Assembly (NCBI GenBank): GCA_021160785.1
Contig: JAGHBX010000257.1
Coordinates: 1 to 8,802, forward strand
Reading direction: 5' to 3'
From: Planctomycetota bacterium
Lineage (GTDB): Bacteria; Planctomycetota; Phycisphaerae; Sedimentisphaerales; Anaerohalosphaeraceae
DNA: 8,802 nt
Position numbers and translations under genes: made by a program. The notes beneath the pieces were generated by a model. That model worked only from the letters and a program-made list of their open reading frames with translations, had not been told where the DNA came from and searched no databases. How positions within the stretch are numbered: position 1 is the first letter of the stretch; each line of letters starts with the position of its first letter. This document shows, in pieces, positions 7,749-8,802 of the stretch.

Positions 7749-7774
7749 GTAACATAGTGTTCGCTGCCTGTCAA
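7746..7774 (-). promoter_or_regulatory. Sigma-70-type promoter of the efflux operon
   Basis: On the minus strand a perfect TTGACA (-35, 7774-7769) and TACTAT (-10, 7751-7746; 4 of 6 to consensus) are separated by exactly 17 bases. Transcription should begin near 7739, about 37 bases before the repressor ATG. Two A-tracts of the message-sense strand, 6 and 8 bases long (7782-7777 and 7793-7786), lie directly upstream of the -35 and look like an UP element. Confidence 0.72.
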
Positions 7775-7820
7775 GGTTTTTTCCATTTTTTTTGGTGAAA
7801 GGCGGGGCACTTGGTATGCA

Positions 7821-7981
7821 GAAAATGGGTTCGTTTCGCATTTTTGATCTTCCACAGGTCCGCCGCAGCTGAAATTGGGTTCGTTTTGCGTTTTTGGGCT
7901 GTGGGCCGGTCGGTTTGGGTCTGAAATTGGGTTCGTTTCGTATAATCGAGGTGGCCGCGGGTGTGAATTGGGTTTGTTTCG
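7821..7981. repeat. Four degenerate copies of an interspersed 18-base repeat
   Basis: Plus-strand copies start near 7821, 7871, 7923 and 7964 and share the core GAAATTGGGTTCGTTTCG with one to four changes each. Spacing between starts is 50, 52 and 41 bases. The first two are followed by a T-run (GCATTTTTG, GCGTTTTTG). Because the spacing is not a multiple of three, the same repeat falls in different minus-strand frames (as NEPNF, KRTQF or TNPI), which argues against a coding role. I remember similar peptide strings in predicted hypothetical proteins of planctomycete metagenome bins, but have not checked. Confidence 0.75.
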
Positions 7982-7990
7982 CGAAATGTA

Positions 7991-8012
7991 GGCACGAGGC
8001 ACCAGGCACGAG
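7991..8012. repeat. Short direct repeat GGCACGAG x2
   Basis: GGCACGAG occurs at 7991-7998 and again at 8005-8012, joined by GCACCA, so the stretch reads as nearly three copies of a GGCAC-starting 7-mer. It borders the last copy of the 18-base repeat. Confidence 0.6.
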
Positions 8013-8113
8013 AGGGGGAATCCAGATTTTGAAATTCCTGTCTCGAAACATGATGTGACGGTTGGATAGGCACGGTTTGTTACTCCCCCTGTTTTCGGTG
8101 TTGCTTTGTCCCC

Positions 8114-8155
8114 TATAATGCACCACATTATACCACAGATAGGCCGAAAAAGCAA
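8114..8155 (-). promoter_or_regulatory. Possible second upstream promoter within an inverted repeat
   Basis: TATAATG (8114-8120) and CATTATA (8126-8132) form a perfect 7-base inverted repeat with a CACCA centre. On the minus strand TATAAT (8132-8127) is preceded by TGG, making an extended -10, and TTGCTT (8155-8150) lies 17 bases upstream as a weak -35 (3 of 6). If active it would transcribe the repeat stretch toward the repressor gene. The evidence is motif matching only. Confidence 0.3.
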
Positions 8156-8224
8156 GTATTTAGCGGTTCTTTTGTCCAAGTGCTGCGTTACATGCCCGGT
8201 CTCTGTGTAGTGCTTCAGTTGGAA

Positions 8225-8253
8225 TTGGACATTTCCTGAATTTGAATTAGTAT
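8225..8253 (+). promoter_or_regulatory. Possible promoter of the insertion-sequence transposase
   Basis: TTGGAC (8225-8230) and TAGTAT (8248-8253) are 17 bases apart, about 25 bases before the orfA ATG. Both boxes are imperfect (3 of 6 and 4 of 6), as is common for transposase promoters. The GGA at 8268-8270 serves as ribosome-binding site. Confidence 0.3.
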
Positions 8254-8277
8254 GTTGTTCAAAGAAAGGAAGTGAAC

Positions 8278-8598
8278 ATGTCAAACAAACGCAAAAAGTA
8301 CTCGGCCCAGGAAAAAGTCAGGCTTCTTCGCCTGCATCTGATCGAAAAAGAGCCGGTTTCGGACATCTGCGATCGTCAAGGGCTCAACCCCAACGTGTTT
8401 TACCGATGGCAGAAGGTGTTTTTCGAAAACGGTGCGGCGGCTTTCGATCAGCCTGCCAACGAACGCAAAGACAAGCGTTTCAGGAGGCTCGAAGATCGGA
8501 ACGCCCGGTTGGAGGCGAAGTTGGCTAACAAGGATGAGGTCATCGCCGAGATCATGGCGTCGCATATCGCGCTAAAAAAAAATCTTGGGGAAATTTGA
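8278..8598 (+). CDS. IS3-family transposase OrfA (helix-turn-helix protein)
   Basis: The 106-residue protein begins MSNKRKKYSAQEKVRLLRLH. It has an N-terminal helix-turn-helix of the HTH_Tnp_1 type (about residues 6-46, with VSDICDRQGLNPNVFYRWQK) and a charged C-terminal helix (about 62-100, including RRLEDRNARLEAKLANKDEVIAEIM) that suits a leucine-zipper dimerisation segment. Its role is to bind the element's ends and assist OrfB. The ATG at 8278 is chosen because AAGGA ends 7 bases upstream, while a GTG at 8272 is too close to that site. A run of nine A (8574-8582) lies near the 3' end, and the stop at 8596-8598 overlaps a TTG in the -1 frame. The reading frame appears intact. Confidence 0.9.
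   Translation: MSNKRKKYSAQEKVRLLRLHLIEKEPVSDICDRQGLNPNVFYRWQKVFFENGAAAFDQPANERKDKRFRRLEDRNARLEAKLANKDEVIAEIMASHIALKKNLGEI
8574..8582 (+). other. A9 run, candidate -1 frameshift site between OrfA and OrfB
   Basis: Nine consecutive A lie 14 bases before the orfA stop. The -1 frame is open from this run into orfB, reading KSWGNLKTSWVEP, so slippage here would make an OrfAB fusion transposase as in other IS3 elements. Stop-restart at the TTGA overlap is the alternative. Confidence 0.45.
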
Positions 8599-8802
8599 AA
8601 ACTTCCTGGGTCGAACCTGACATTCGTGACGAGGTAATCGATTACGTGCGATATTTTTCCGACAAAACCGAGGTTGCAGCTACCGACTTCATCATGCGAA
8701 TTGGCATTGCTCGCAGCAAGTATTACGACTGGAAAGAGCGTTACGGCAAGGTCAACGAACACAACGGCCTGGTCCCTCGCGATTTCTGGCTGACTGACTT
8801 TG
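8595..8802 (+). CDS. IS3-family transposase OrfB, 3' part beyond the window
   Basis: Sixty-nine residues are visible, in the -1 frame relative to orfA, starting at a TTG that overlaps the orfA stop as TTGA. The segment SDKTEVAATDFIMRIGIARSK (22-42) followed by YYDWKERYGKVNEHNGLVPR (43-62) and DFWLTDF (63-69) matches my memory of the N-terminal region of a group of IS3 OrfB transposases, upstream of the DDE catalytic (rve) domain. The catalytic residues lie outside the window, so activity cannot be judged. No SD-like site is obvious before the TTG, which makes a frameshifted OrfAB product or translational coupling more likely than independent initiation. Confidence 0.8.
   Translation, partial: MKTSWVEPDIRDEVIDYVRYFSDKTEVAATDFIMRIGIARSKYYDWKERYGKVNEHNGLVPRDFWLTDF

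Larger units (their letters stand above)
7795..8277. other. Repeat-rich intergenic stretch without a convincing gene
   Basis: Between the operon promoter and the transposase start I find no credible coding sequence. Open frames exist on the minus strand across 7734-8284, but their translations are low-complexity, lack any domain, and are built from the repeat units described separately. The stretch holds four short degenerate repeats (7821-7981), a GGCACGAG pair (7991-8012), an inverted repeat with a TATAAT box (8114-8132), and the presumed left end of the insertion sequence somewhere after it. Confidence 0.7.
8225..8802 (+). mobile_element. IS3-type insertion sequence, left part only
   Basis: The pair of overlapping reading frames, a small helix-turn-helix protein followed in the -1 frame by an OrfB-type transposase start, is the IS3-family layout. 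The true left terminus lies somewhere between about 8133 and 8277; I could not identify it because the right-hand inverted repeat is outside the window. The start given here is the putative promoter, not the end of the element. Confidence 0.7.

Noticed and set aside
7821..7981. CRISPR-like array
   Set aside because: Repeats are only about 18 bases and differ from one another, gaps of about 23-34 bases are uneven, and no cas gene is present.
8173..8231. TGTCCAA (8173-8179) and TTGGACA (8225-8231) as a regulatory hairpin or IS end
   Set aside because: Seven-base arms with a 45-base loop are expected by chance, and without the right end of the element they cannot be tied to its terminal repeat.
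7742..8284. Open minus-strand frames of 100-180 codons across the intergenic stretch
   Set aside because: They start inside the IS upstream region, overlap each other in three frames, consist of the repeat-derived NEPNF/TNPI/KRTQF strings, have no domain, and run into the operon promoter. The repeat spacing is not a multiple of three.

Overview
The window shows about half-GC bacterial DNA dominated by one compact minus-strand operon, with a repeat-rich intergenic stretch and the left part of an insertion sequence at the right-hand end. A tripartite RND system with an outer-membrane lipoprotein component implies a two-membraned cell. The repeat stretch, whose chance translations give peptides such as NEPNF, KRTQF and TNPI, resembles repeats I remember from planctomycete genomes and metagenome bins (Phycisphaerae/Sedimentisphaerales-like). 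That placement rests on memory, not on a search.

Layout, in the direction of transcription of the operon (right to left): a strong sigma-70-type promoter with an A-tract UP-like region and an overlapping inverted-repeat operator (about 7735-7793); an ArsR/SmtB-family repressor with a CVC metal-binding motif (7702-7373); a 104-base gap holding a stem-loop followed by a T-rich stretch (possible attenuator); an ArsP_1/DUF318-type permease with a CSC motif and an inserted soluble segment (7268-5958); a TolC-like outer-membrane factor lipoprotein (5953-4538); an HlyD-like periplasmic adaptor (4541-3357); an RND inner-membrane pump (3360-214); and the start of a small CxxC thioredoxin/glutaredoxin-like protein (197 to beyond base 1). 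The last five genes are separated by 4 bases, two ATGA overlaps and 16 bases, so they are probably translated from one message.

The likely logic is a metal(loid)- or thiol-reactive-toxicant-sensing operon. ArsR releases the promoter when its cysteines bind the inducer. The permease would move the toxicant or its conjugate across the inner membrane, the RND/adaptor/TolC complex would pass it from periplasm or inner membrane to the outside, and the thioredoxin-like protein would supply thiol chemistry. The substrate cannot be read from the sequence.

Right of the operon, 7795-8277 holds no convincing gene: four degenerate copies of an 18-base repeat, a GGCACGAG pair, and a 7-base-arm inverted repeat carrying a TATAAT box. 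From 8278 an IS3-type element runs on the plus strand (orfA complete, orfB cut by the window end). Its right end is outside the window and its left end could not be fixed.
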